NCBI GenBank assembly: GCA_964508295.1
Contig: CAZDSQ010000013.1
Location: 1-30,783 of the forward strand
Direction of reading: 5' to 3'
DNA length: 30,783 nucleotides
Origin: SIG578 sp964508295
GTDB lineage: Bacteria; Bacillota; Clostridia; Oscillospirales; Ruminococcaceae
A model generated the notes under the pieces. That model was not told the origin of the DNA. It was given only the letters and a program-made list of their open reading frames with translations, and did no database searches. Positions 1-6,540 of the stretch are shown here, in pieces. A program made the position numbers and the translations under genes. Numbering within the stretch: position 1 is the stretch's first letter; every line of letters starts with the position of its first letter.

Positions 1-43
1 CCCTTTAGGCAAGGGAGCCTGATTGGGTTTTCTCTTTAAAATC

Positions 44-72
44 ATTTTAACATATCTTTTTAAGTATTGCAA
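44..72 (-). promoter_or_regulatory. Putative leftward promoter divergent from lysR
   Basis: On the minus strand TTGCAA (67-72) and TAAAAT (44-49) are separated by 17 bp. Transcription would start near 37 and leave the window on the left. A gene divergent from a LysR-type regulator is often its target, but no coding part can be confirmed. An ATG at 43-45 opens 15 codons to the edge, yet it overlaps the -10 box, so it is unlikely to be the start. Apart from this promoter I see nothing in positions 1-83. Confidence 0.4.
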
Positions 73-83
73 CAAGCGGGGAT

Positions 84-112
84 TTGACCTTTTATATCAA
101 AAATGATATAAT
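84..112 (+). promoter_or_regulatory. lysR promoter with overlapping palindrome
   Basis: TTGACC (84-89), a 17-bp spacer and a perfect TATAAT (107-112) form a strong sigma-A promoter. The 20-bp inverted repeat TTATATCA-aaaa-TGATATAA (92-111) fills the spacer and most of the -10 box, which is a natural place for autoregulation by the LysR protein encoded 30 bp downstream. The promoter is well supported; the operator role is inferred. Confidence 0.75.
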
Positions 113-142
113 CAACATATAAACTACTTTTGAGGTGGGTAA

Positions 143-1063
143 ATGAACGTTTTACATATGAAATACGCCGTTGAGATTGCAAAGGCGGGCTCGATAAACA
201 AGGCGGCCGAGGCGCTTTTGGTGGCACAGCCGAACTTAAGCCGCTCGATAAAGGAGCTTGAGGCTGATCTCGGCATCACGATTTTTGACAGAACGGCGCA
301 CGGAGTCAGCGTTACAGCGGACGGTGAGAAATTCATAGGCTACGCCGAGCGAATTCTCAGGCAAATAGACCACGTTGAAGAAATATTCAAGTCAGATAGC
401 GCCGTAAAGCGCAAGTTTTCCATTTCGGTTCCCCGTACAAGCTACATTTCTGACGCATTTACCGAGTTTACCAAAAAAATCGGCGGTGAAGCCGTTGAGC
501 TTTTCTACAAAGAAACAAACTCTTCACGAGCCATCAACAACATTCTTCACGCCGACTACAACTTAGGCATTATCCGCTACGCCGAGAATTACGACAAATA
601 TTTCGAGCAGATGCTGGAAGAAAAGGGACTTATAGGTGAGGTTGTTACCAAGTTTAACTACGTTCTTACAATGAGCAAAAACAGCCCGCTGGCATTGCTT
701 GACAAACTAAGGTTTCGCGACCTAGAGCCCTACATCGAGGTTGCCCACGCCGACCCCTACGTTCCCTCGCTATCGCTCGCTCAGGTTAAAAAAGAGGAGC
801 TGCCCGACAACATCGCAAGGCGAATACTCGTTTTCGAGAGAGCCAGCCAGTTTGAAGTGCTTTCGGAAAATCACGAAACGTTTATGTGGGTTTCGCCCGC
901 TCCCGACAAGCTGCTTGAGCGCTACGGGCTTGTTCAAAGGCAGTGTGAGGAAAACAAAAAGATTTACAAAGACGTGCTTATATACCGCAAGGACTACAAG
1001 CTCTCCGAGCTTGACAAGCTTTTCATAAGCGAGCTTTCAAAATCTAAAAAAGAATACTTTTAA
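143..1063 (+). CDS. LysR-family transcriptional regulator
   Basis: This 306-residue protein has the usual LysR length and layout. A winged helix-turn-helix occupies about residues 1-60, with the recognition helix around AQPNLSRSIKELEADLG and the following typical G-I-x-I-F-D-R. A periplasmic-binding-like effector domain follows at roughly 90-300. The ATG is preceded by GAGGTGGG. It has its own promoter and ends at an intrinsic terminator, so it is monocistronic. A leftward promoter upstream suggests it controls a divergent gene outside the window. The effector cannot be told from sequence alone. Confidence 0.92.
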   Translation: MNVLHMKYAVEIAKAGSINKAAEALLVAQPNLSRSIKELEADLGITIFDRTAHGVSVTADGEKFIGYAERILRQIDHVEEIFKSDSAVKRKFSISVPRTSYISDAFTEFTKKIGGEAVELFYKETNSSRAINNILHADYNLGIIRYAENYDKYFEQMLEEKGLIGEVVTKFNYVLTMSKNSPLALLDKLRFRDLEPYIEVAHADPYVPSLSLAQVKKEELPDNIARRILVFERASQFEVLSENHETFMWVSPAPDKLLERYGLVQRQCEENKKIYKDVLIYRKDYKLSELDKLFISELSKSKKEYF

Positions 1064-1073
1064 AAACAAAAAC

Positions 1074-1102
1074 GCCTCTGCAATTGCAGAGGCAATTTTT
1101 TT
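1074..1102 (+). terminator. Terminator after lysR
   Basis: A perfect 20-bp palindrome GCCTCTGCAATTGCAGAGGC (1074-1093) is followed by AA and a T7 run. Because the XRE gene ends here from the other side, the hairpin may serve both strands, although the T run favours plus-strand termination. Confidence 0.85.
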
Positions 1103-1328
1103 ATCCTTTTGGGTGATTTAGCCCTTTGGGCAAGCCAATGATATAGTCAGCTGACACCCCATAAAAATTACACAATTTTATTAGATGCTCTATCGGCAGC
1201 TTTCTTTTCCCATTTTCATATTCGCTATAGTATTGTTGTGTTGTTCCTAAGAGCATTGCTATATCTTTTTGGCTTATCTTTGGCTCGTGATCTTCTCTTA
1301 ATTCTCTTATTCTCTTTGCGTAATCCAT
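1101..1328 (-). CDS. Small XRE-family helix-turn-helix regulator
   Basis: The protein is 75 residues from the ATG at 1328, chosen because GAGGTG lies 8 nt upstream; the GTG three codons earlier overlaps that site. It is essentially one Cro/C1-type HTH domain (Y-A-K-R-I-R-E-L-R-E-D...ISQKDIAMLLGTTQQYYSEYENG), ending ADYIIGLP, a common close of short XRE repressors. It is divergent from the DUF6809 gene. Three similar palindromes lie between the two, one between this gene's -10 box and the expected -35 position. Autorepression and repression of the neighbour are therefore likely. The neighbourhood looks A+T richer than the flanking genes, as in small acquired regulatory cassettes. DNA binding by the family is established; the target is inferred. 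Confidence 0.88.
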   Translation of the reverse strand: MDYAKRIRELREDHEPKISQKDIAMLLGTTQQYYSEYENGKRKLPIEHLIKLCNFYGVSADYIIGLPKGLNHPKG

Positions 1329-1359
1329 AATTCTCACACCTCTTTATTTAATTATACAT

Positions 1360-1432
1360 ACATCATAAATAATGTGTTGACTTTACACGATAAGTGGTGT
1401 ATAATTATTTTGTTGTACATTACTTATGGTGT
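1360..1432. promoter_or_regulatory. Three palindromic operators in XRE/DUF6809 divergent region
   Basis: Three 16-bp imperfect palindromes share the pattern ACAY-N8-RTGT with an ATAA or TTAT centre: ACATCATAAATAATGT (1360-1375), ACACGATAAGTGGTGT (1385-1400) and ACATTACTTATGGTGT (1417-1432). The second fills the spacer of the plus promoter and touches its -10 box. The first lies upstream of the probable minus -10 (ATTATA at 1351-1356 on the plus strand). Their arrangement resembles a Cro/C1-type switch. Confidence 0.65.
1377..1405 (+). promoter_or_regulatory. Promoter of DUF6809 gene
   Basis: TTGACT (1377-1382), a 17-bp spacer and TATAAT (1400-1405) make a near-consensus sigma-A promoter. The expected start is around 1412, giving a leader of about 37 nt to the AAAAGGAG site and the ATG at 1449. 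Confidence 0.85.
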
Positions 1433-1448
1433 AAAAGGAGTTGCAATA

Positions 1449-1766
1449 ATGACAATACTTAAAAAGCTATATAACGGACAGATAAATATTGTTGAAAAAG
1501 CGATTAAAAGAGGCAGTGAATATGATAGGCTTAACGAGCTTTCTTCAGAGGTCGAGGATAAGCTTGTTGAAACCATAAGTAAGCAGGAAAAACAGCTTTA
1601 TGAGAAGATTGTTGAGCTGAGATTTAACCAAGAGGACATTTTGCTTGAAGAGACCTTTACCGAGGGTTTTCGTATTGGTGCATTGATTATGCTTGAAGTT
1701 CTCTCCGAGCCAAAAAGTCAGTTTGAGCCGATATATAAAAGCGAACAAAAAAGGTCAGATTCATAA
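1449..1766 (+). CDS. DUF6809 family protein
   Basis: The product has 105 residues. I chose the ATG at 1449 because AAAAGGAG lies 8 nt upstream, and the longer in-frame alternative begins upstream of the promoter's own -10 box. It begins M-T-I-L-K-K-L-Y-N-G-Q-I and has a mostly charged helical middle. It then carries a C-terminal F-x-x-G-F-R-I-G-A-L-I-M-L-E-V motif. This is the pattern I know from DUF6809 proteins of Clostridia, which are small, soluble and of unknown function. The stop codon sits exactly in the loop of the terminator hairpin. The gene is paired with a divergent XRE repressor. The family assignment is from memory of the pattern and moderately sure. Confidence 0.75.
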   Translation: MTILKKLYNGQINIVEKAIKRGSEYDRLNELSSEVEDKLVETISKQEKQLYEKIVELRFNQEDILLEETFTEGFRIGALIMLEVLSEPKSQFEPIYKSEQKRSDS

Positions 1767-1781
1767 TGAATCTGACCTTTT
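1749..1781. terminator. Bidirectional terminator with stop codon in the loop
   Basis: A perfect 15-bp inverted repeat (1749-1763 and 1767-1781) has A4 at its outer left end and T4 at its outer right end. The 3-nt loop is the TAA stop of the DUF6809 gene. The stem can end transcription from the plus strand and from the convergent transporter gene. Confidence 0.85.
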
Positions 1782-1807
1782 AGTTATAGAAAACTATTAC
1801 GTTTTAT

Positions 1808-3393
1808 CTATGCCTCTTTTTTGTTTGTGATGAGCTTAATAACAAACAGAGTTGCTACTGTGAGCACAACTGCGATAGCAAGCGAGATAACAACGTTCTG
1901 AACAAATGCTGCAATAATGAAGGATACGAAGGAAATTGCCGCAACGGTCAATGCGTAAGGCATCTGGGTTGAAACGTGGTTAATATGGTCGCATCTTGCG
2001 CCTGCAGAGGACATAATGGTTGTGTCCGAAATGGGCGAGCAGTGGTCGCCGCAGACGGAACCTGCAAGGCAGGCAGACATCGACATAACACCGAGAGAAT
2101 CGCCAACGGGGAATATTGCAAGAACGATAGGAATGAGGATACCGAAGGTTCCCCAGGAGGTGCCTGTTGCAAAGGAAATTCCGCAGGCAACAAGGAAGAT
2201 GATTGCGGGAAGGAAGGTGCTGAGTCCCTCTGCGTTTGCGAGAGCGGCCTTAACAAAGGTCTCGGCCTCAAGAAGTCCTGTCATATTCTTAAGGGAGGTT
2301 GCCATTGTGAGAATAAGAATAGCGGGAACCATTGCGATAAAGCCCTTGGGAATGCACTCCATAGCCTCTTTAAAGGAGATGAGGCGGCGGGCAATAAAGT
2401 AAACCATAGTTACGATAAGAGCGATAAGTCCGCCCCAGGGAAGACCGACAGTTGCATCTGTATTGGAGAAGGCATCAATAAAGTTGCTTCCCGAGAAAAT
2501 TCCGCCGACATAAACCAGCGCAAAAATACAGATAGCGATAAGTACAATAATGGGAATGATAAGGTCGATGACTCTGCCCTTATTCGTTACAGGAACATCT
2601 TCGTCAGAGTCGGTTTCTGTTCCCGAGGTGAAGAGGTCACCTTTGAGAGCGTTTGCCTCGTGGAGCTTCATCGGACCGTAATCAAACTTCATAAGTGTGA
2701 TTGCGATGATAAAAACAAAGGTAAGGAGCGAATAGAAGTTGTAAGGAATGGCCTGAATAAAGAGGGCGATACCGCTCTGTCCCTCAGGAGCATAGGAAGA
2801 AACTGCTGCTGCCCAGGAGGAGATGGGTGCTATCATACAAACGGGAGCCGCTGTTGCGTCAATAAGATAAGAAAGCTTTGCTCTTGAGATCTTCGCCTTA
2901 TCTGTTACAGGGCGCATAACCGCGCCAACGGTAAGGCAGTTGAAATAGTCGTCTATAAAGATAAGTACGCCGAGGATAAAGGTTGCAATAGCCGCGCCTA
3001 CCCTGCCTTTGATATGCTTTGCTGCCCAGTTGCCGAAAGCCTGAGAAGCACCTGCTTTGTTAAACATAGCAACTATAACGCCGAGGAGCACAAGGAAGAT
3101 AAAGATACCTGCGCTGCCCGAAACGGCCGAAATAAGTCCGTCCGAGGTAACGGCATCGATGGTTTTGATTGGGTTAAAGTTTGTTGCCAGAAGTCCGCCT
3201 GCTAAGATACCGATAAAGAGCGATGAATAAACCTCCTTGGTAAGCAGTGCAAGACCGATAGCGATTACCGGGGGAAAGAGCGACCAAAGGGTACCGACGG
3301 GATTTGTAATAGAGCCTGTGAATGCGCAAAGCACGCCAAAGCCTACAACGAAAGCAACAATCAGCACCTTAGGTATGATTTTTTTGCCTGCAT
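1808..3393 (-). CDS. NhaC-superfamily transporter, probable lysine permease (LysW-like), frame-shifted at start
   Basis: This is a hydrophobic protein of about 528 residues with a dozen or so membrane segments. It has the NhaC hallmarks, such as the FIDDYFNCLTVGAVMRPVTD and ATGTSWGTFGILIPI stretches and GDHCSPISDTT. NhaC-type proteins are Na+/H+ antiporters, but members behind lysine riboswitches have been proposed to be lysine transporters (LysW), and one lies directly upstream here. The only start with a good ribosome site (AAAGGAG, 9 nt away) is the ATG at 3393. It reads M-Q-A-K-K and then meets a TGA at 3361 in that frame. The transporter frame lies -1 relative to it, with an A7 tract (3379-3385) between them; one more A would give MQAKKIIPKVLIVAF. 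The open frame extending upstream to about 3550 runs through the riboswitch and is not coding. A GTG at 3367 is a poor alternative start. Confidence 0.85.
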
Positions 3394-3412
3394 AGGTAAT
3401 TCTCCTTTCAAA

Positions 3413-3451
3413 ATAAAAAACTGTGAACCCACCTTTTGCGAGTTCACAGTT
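3413..3451 (-). terminator. Expression-platform terminator of lysine riboswitch
   Basis: On the minus strand AACTGTGAAC (3451-3442) pairs perfectly with GTTCACAGTT (3428-3419) and is followed by a T-rich tract. The hairpin lies 21 nt after the aptamer and upstream of the transporter ribosome site. This is the expected arrangement for ligand-promoted termination. A second AACTGT copy just upstream could take part in the alternative antiterminator fold. Confidence 0.9.
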
Positions 3452-3471
3452 AAATTTACAGTTTGTTCTCC

Positions 3472-3630
3472 GATAGCTCTCCGCAAAAGCGACAGTCCTG
3501 CAGATGTTCTCCGCAGGCCCAACCTGAATTTCAAACGGGATTTTGACCATTCAGATTTCGGCGGCGTTCCCTTTCTACTGCAGACATTCCCCATCTTCTG
3601 CAGGCTACTTTTGAAAGCCGCGCCTCTATC
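3472..3630 (-). ncRNA. Lysine riboswitch (L-box) aptamer
   Basis: Read on the minus strand, the element begins GATAGAGGCGC, with CAAAAGTAG, GGGAACGCCGCCGAAA, GGTTGGGC and GGACTGTCGC in order, and closes with GGAGAGCTATC. GATAG and CTATC form P1. These are the conserved core blocks of the lysine (LYS/L-box) aptamer at the expected spacing, over about 159 nt. A terminator follows, and then the NhaC-type transporter. Lysine binding should therefore switch the transporter off, as in the B. subtilis lysC leader. A small extra hairpin, GTTCGGC-att-GCCGAAC, precedes P1 at 3647-3631. Confidence 0.95.
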
Positions 3631-3669
3631 GTTCGGCAATGCCGAACAAATATTTAATTGTACATCGAA

Positions 3670-3698
3670 ATATTAACATACCGCGAATATTTTGTCAA
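3670..3698 (-). promoter_or_regulatory. Promoter of riboswitch-transporter unit
   Basis: A perfect TTGACA (3698-3693) and TAATAT (3675-3670) are separated by 17 bp on the minus strand. The transcript would start near 3663, shortly before the aptamer. The promoter sits just upstream of lepA's last codon, in the gap after it. Confidence 0.85.
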
Positions 3699-3717
3699 CA
3701 TTTTTTGACATTTTAGG

Positions 3718-5526
3718 CTAATCGAGCTTCAAAACCGCCATAAATGCCTCCTGCGGCACCTCTACGCTACCAAGCTGGCGCATTCTCTTTTTACCCTCTT
3801 TCTGCTTTTCAAGCAGCTTCTTTTTACGGGTAATATCGCCGCCGTAGCACTTAGCAAGAACATCCTTTCTAAGCGCTCTAACGGTCTCTCTTGCGATAAC
3901 CTTGCCGCCGATCGCCGCCTGAATGGGAACCTCAAAAAGCTGGCGGGGAATATGGTCTTTGAGCTTTTCTGCCATCTTGCGCGCTCTTGTGTAGGCGCTG
4001 TCGGCGTGAACTATAAAGGAAAGCGCGTCGACGGTCTCGCCGTTTAGGAGTATATCGAGCTTGACGAGCTTAGAGGCTCTGTACTCGAGCATCTCATAGT
4101 CAAACGAAGCGTAGCCGCGTGTCCTTGATTTTAAGACATCAAAAAAGTCATAAATAATTTCGTTTAAAGGAAGCTCATAGTGAAGCTCGGCACGTCCTGC
4201 ATCAAGATACTTCATGTCCTTGAAAACGCCGCGGCGCTCCTGACAAAGCTCCATAATAGCGCCGATAAACTCAGTCGGCGAATAGACGCTCGCCTTGACG
4301 ATAGGCTCTGACGCAGTTAGAATCTGAGCAGGGTCGGGATAGTTTGTGGGGTTATCTATCATAACGGTCTCGCCGCTTGTCATTGTAAGCTTATATACAA
4401 CGCTCGGCGCAGTTGTTACAAGGTCAAGATTAAACTCTCGCTCTAATCTTTCCTGGAAAATTTCCATATGCAGAAGGCCCAAAAAGCCGCAGCGGAAACC
4501 AAAACCGAGCGCCAGCGAGGTTTCAGGCTCAAAGGTGAAGGAGGCGTCGTTAAGCTGTAATTTTTCAAGGGCATCTCTAAGGTCGCCGTACTTAGCACCG
4601 TCAGCGGGATAAACACCCGAGAATACCATAGGGTTTACCTTTTTATAGCCGGGGAGAGCCGCTTTGGTAGGATTATCGTAATGAGTAACGGTATCACCGA
4701 CGCGGGTGTCGCGCACATTTTTGATGCTTGCGGTAAGGTAACCTACCTCACCTGCGCGCACGCCGTCCTTACTGGGAATTAAATCGTTTGCGCCCATATA
4801 GCCGCACTCGACCACCTCAAAATCAGCGCCCGTTGCCATCATTTTAATATGGTCGCCTGCCCTTAAGGTTCCGTTCACTACTCGCAGGTAAACGATAACG
4901 CCCTTATAACTATCGTAGACCGAGTCAAAAATAAGCGCCTCAAGGGGAGCATTTTCATCGCCCTTGGGGGCGGGAACACCTGCAACTATCTGCTCCAAGA
5001 CCTGCTCAACATTAAGCCCCTCTTTTGCAGAAATGCGGGGAGCGTTCATAGCCTCGATGCCGATAACATCCTCAACCTCTCTCGCTACTCGCTCGGGGTC
5101 GGCAGACTGCAGGTCTATCTTATTTATTACGGGCAATATCTCAAGGTCGTGCTCCAGCGCAAGATAGGTGTTGGCAAGAGTTTGAGCCTCGATACCCTGC
5201 GACGCGTCAACAACAAGCAGCGCGCCCTCGCAGGCAGCGAGAGAGCGGGAAACCTCGTAGTTAAAGTCAACGTGACCCGGAGTGTCAATAAGATTTAAGA
5301 CGTAATTCTCGCCGTCGTTTGCCTTATAGTCAAGGCGAACAGCGCGAGCCTTAATAGTTATTCCGCGCTCCTTTTCAATATCCATATTATCAAGAAGCTG
5401 CTCGCTCATATCGCGCTGGCTTACGGCGCTTGTAAGCTCCAAGAGCCTATCGGCAAGGGTAGACTTACCATGGTCAATATGAGCAATTATGCTGAAATTT
5501 CTGATTTTATCTTTATAGCCAGACAA
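3718..5526 (-). CDS. lepA: Elongation factor 4 (LepA), ribosomal back-translocase GTPase
   Basis: This 602-residue protein matches the usual LepA length. It has the translational GTPase motifs AHIDHGKS (residues 15-22), ERGITIKA (53-60), DTPGHVDF (81-88) and NKID (135-138), and ends in the lysine-rich LepA-specific C-terminal domain (GGDITRKKKLLEKQKEGKKR...). LepA binds ribosomes and remodels stalled or mistranslocated complexes. In many Bacillota it sits near hemN and hrcA; here it stands alone with its own promoter and the SD GAGGTGAT. Its 3' end is followed by the promoter of the riboswitch-controlled transporter on the same strand. Confidence 0.97.
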   Translation of the reverse strand: MSGYKDKIRNFSIIAHIDHGKSTLADRLLELTSAVSQRDMSEQLLDNMDIEKERGITIKARAVRLDYKANDGENYVLNLIDTPGHVDFNYEVSRSLAACEGALLVVDASQGIEAQTLANTYLALEHDLEILPVINKIDLQSADPERVAREVEDVIGIEAMNAPRISAKEGLNVEQVLEQIVAGVPAPKGDENAPLEALIFDSVYDSYKGVIVYLRVVNGTLRAGDHIKMMATGADFEVVECGYMGANDLIPSKDGVRAGEVGYLTASIKNVRDTRVGDTVTHYDNPTKAALPGYKKVNPMVFSGVYPADGAKYGDLRDALEKLQLNDASFTFEPETSLALGFGFRCGFLGLLHMEIFQERLEREFNLDLVTTAPSVVYKLTMTSGETVMIDNPTNYPDPAQILTASEPIVKASVYSPTEFIGAIMELCQERRGVFKDMKYLDAGRAELHYELPLNEIIYDFFDVLKSRTRGYASFDYEMLEYRASKLVKLDILLNGETVDALSFIVHADSAYTRARKMAEKLKDHIPRQLFEVPIQAAIGGKVIARETVRALRKDVLAKCYGGDITRKKKLLEKQKEGKKRMRQLGSVEVPQEAFMAVLKLD

Positions 5527-5555
5527 AAAATCACCTCAAAATGTAACTTACAAAA

Positions 5556-5584
5556 AGTATAACATTTTTCCTTCAATTTAGCAA
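5556..5584 (-). promoter_or_regulatory. lepA promoter
   Basis: On the minus strand TTGCTA (5584-5579) and TATACT (5561-5556) have a 17-bp spacer and give a leader of about 25 nt. It lies back to back with the plus promoter at 5601-5629. Confidence 0.7.
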
Positions 5585-5600
5585 CATTTTTTATTTAATC

Positions 5601-5629
5601 TTGCAGTTTTTATATCTTTGTGGTAAAAT
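5601..5629 (+). promoter_or_regulatory. Promoter of the 46-residue ORF
   Basis: TTGCAG (5601-5606) and TAAAAT (5624-5629) are spaced by 17 bp. The GGAGGTG ribosome site follows at 5645. Confidence 0.65.
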
Positions 5630-5658
5630 AAATTATACAGCTTTGGAGGTGCAGGTAT

Positions 5659-5799
5659 ATGGCAGATTTTTTTCTGAATTTAGGAGAGGATATCGAAAAC
5701 TTTTTCGCCACAGATGCGGCGGCAATCTTAGGCACAGCCTTTATTGCTGCAACGGCTGTTTTTGTCGTGCTTTTGCTAAGGCAATTTGAAAAGAAATAA
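5659..5799 (+). CDS. 46-residue single-pass membrane peptide of unknown function
   Basis: The ATG at 5659 follows GGAGGTG by 8 nt. The frame begins M-A-D-F-F-L-N-L-G-E-D-I and has one hydrophobic segment (about residues 21-40, AILGTAFIAATAVFVVLLL). It ends R-Q-F-E-K-K, a positive cytoplasmic anchor, so the acidic N-terminus probably faces out. It has its own promoter and its own intrinsic terminator, which supports a real, independently expressed gene too short for usual gene callers. I recognise no family. A longer ORF from 5601 in another frame starts at the -35 box and is unlikely. Confidence 0.65.
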   Translation: MADFFLNLGEDIENFFATDAAAILGTAFIAATAVFVVLLLRQFEKK

Positions 5800-5808
5800 A
5801 CCTATTTT

Positions 5809-5838
5809 TCGCTCCTTTTCGGGAGCGATTTTTTATTT
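5809..5838 (+). terminator. Terminator after the 46-residue ORF
   Basis: TCGCTCC (5809-5815) pairs with GGAGCGA (5822-5828) across a 6-nt loop, followed by a T-rich run. Confidence 0.8.
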
Positions 5839-5842
5839 TTGA

Positions 5843-5910
5843 TTACTTAAAAATTACAATCGGTTACAAAAAAATTACAGTTTTACGTTTTTTGGTTACA
5901 ATTTGGTACA
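5843..5910 (+). promoter_or_regulatory. Seven phased TTAC(A) direct repeats, candidate response-regulator operator
   Basis: Same-orientation boxes start at 5843 (TTACT), 5854 (TTACA), 5864 (TTACA), 5875 (TTACA), 5883 (TTACG), 5896 (TTACA) and 5906 (GTACA). The intervals are 11, 10, 11, 8, 13 and 10, averaging 10.5 bp, one helical turn. The last box ends 4 bp before the -35 box of the next promoter. OmpR/PhoB-type regulators bind direct repeats with 11-bp period; B. subtilis PhoP uses TT(A/C/T)ACA-like boxes. The operator role is inferred. Confidence 0.5.
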
Positions 5911-5914
5911 AGCG

Positions 5915-5943
5915 TTGCATTTTGACTTCTTTGGGCATACAAT
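5915..5943 (+). promoter_or_regulatory. Promoter of the unknown anchored protein
   Basis: TTGCAT (5915-5920) and TACAAT (5938-5943) are spaced by 17 bp. Both boxes are imperfect, as expected of an activator-dependent promoter. The repeat array lies directly upstream. Confidence 0.65.
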
Positions 5944-5976
5944 AAATATAGAAATTACGGATGCGAGGTGAAATGT

Positions 5977-6444
5977 ATGCCGCAGAAAAAGGTTAAAAAG
6001 GCGCCGTTTGTGCTTTTATCTGTTTTGGTTTTGGTAGCTGTTGTGTCTGCCGTGTCGATATGGTCTGTTTTTGGGTCGGGAGTGCGCTCGCTTACCGAGG
6101 CGGCTGACATTTCGCTTTCGCAGATAGAATATATAACCTTAAGATACGAAAAAGAAAACGGAACCTCCCAGGTTAAAAAGATTACCGAGCAGAGCGACAT
6201 TGAGGATATTTACTCTCTGCTTTCAAGCACAAGGGTTACCAAACGTGTCAGCTTCGGGCTTGATGCTTATACCGATAACAGCAGTATCTCGGTAAAGCTC
6301 AAAAGCGGCGAGGTTGTTGCCATAAGCTCCTCAAACCGCTTTGAAAAGCAGAACTCCGGACCCCTTTCAGCATTCTTTGTTTGCTACTATGATGTTGTAA
6401 GCCCTGCCGAGCTTGAGGAAACCGTAAGTCACTACGCTGCGTAA
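5977..6444 (+). CDS. Membrane-anchored extracytoplasmic protein of unknown function
   Basis: This 155-residue protein starts at the ATG at 5977, 6 nt after GAGGTG; the GTG at 5968 overlaps that site. The lysine-rich start (MPQKKVKKAP) is followed by one hydrophobic segment at about residues 12-32 and then a soluble domain of about 120 residues. This looks like a signal anchor with the rest outside the membrane; no lipobox cysteine is seen. The domain is beta-rich and polar, containing ITLRYEKENGTSQVKKIT and SISVKLKSGEVVAISSSN. I recognise no family with confidence. It stands alone between a promoter with a phased repeat array and a terminator, which suggests conditional expression. Confidence 0.8.
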   Translation: MPQKKVKKAPFVLLSVLVLVAVVSAVSIWSVFGSGVRSLTEAADISLSQIEYITLRYEKENGTSQVKKITEQSDIEDIYSLLSSTRVTKRVSFGLDAYTDNSSISVKLKSGEVVAISSSNRFEKQNSGPLSAFFVCYYDVVSPAELEETVSHYAA

Positions 6445-6450
6445 GTCTAA

Positions 6451-6480
6451 GCCGCCCTTTAAAAAGGGCGGCTTTTTGTT
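6451..6480 (+). terminator. Intrinsic terminator
   Basis: GCCGCCCTTT (6451-6460) and AAAGGGCGGC (6463-6472) form a 10-bp GC-rich stem followed by T5GTT. Confidence 0.9.
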
Positions 6481-6507
6481 GCCTTATTTTTCATAATGTG
6501 ATACAAT
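6479..6507 (+). promoter_or_regulatory. Promoter of the pflX-like gene
   Basis: TTGCCT (6479-6484) and TACAAT (6502-6507) are 17 bp apart. The -35 box overlaps the end of the preceding terminator. Confidence 0.6.
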
Positions 6508-6540
6508 TAAAGTGCAGTTTTTTTAAAAGGCGCTGAGTAA

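Noticed and set aside
1976..2887. 303-codon plus-strand ORF
   Set aside because: It is antisense to the transporter, rich in Cys, Gly, Asn and Lys as expected of a shadow frame, and lacks a ribosome site.
3394..3550. Upstream extension of the transporter frame to 3550
   Set aside because: It runs through the riboswitch aptamer and terminator; the residues are not membrane-like and match no NhaC N-terminus.
5843..5910. TTACA repeats considered as a CRISPR or iteron array
   Set aside because: Units are only 5 bp with 3-8 bp gaps, too short for CRISPR, and no replication gene is near; promoter position fits an operator better.
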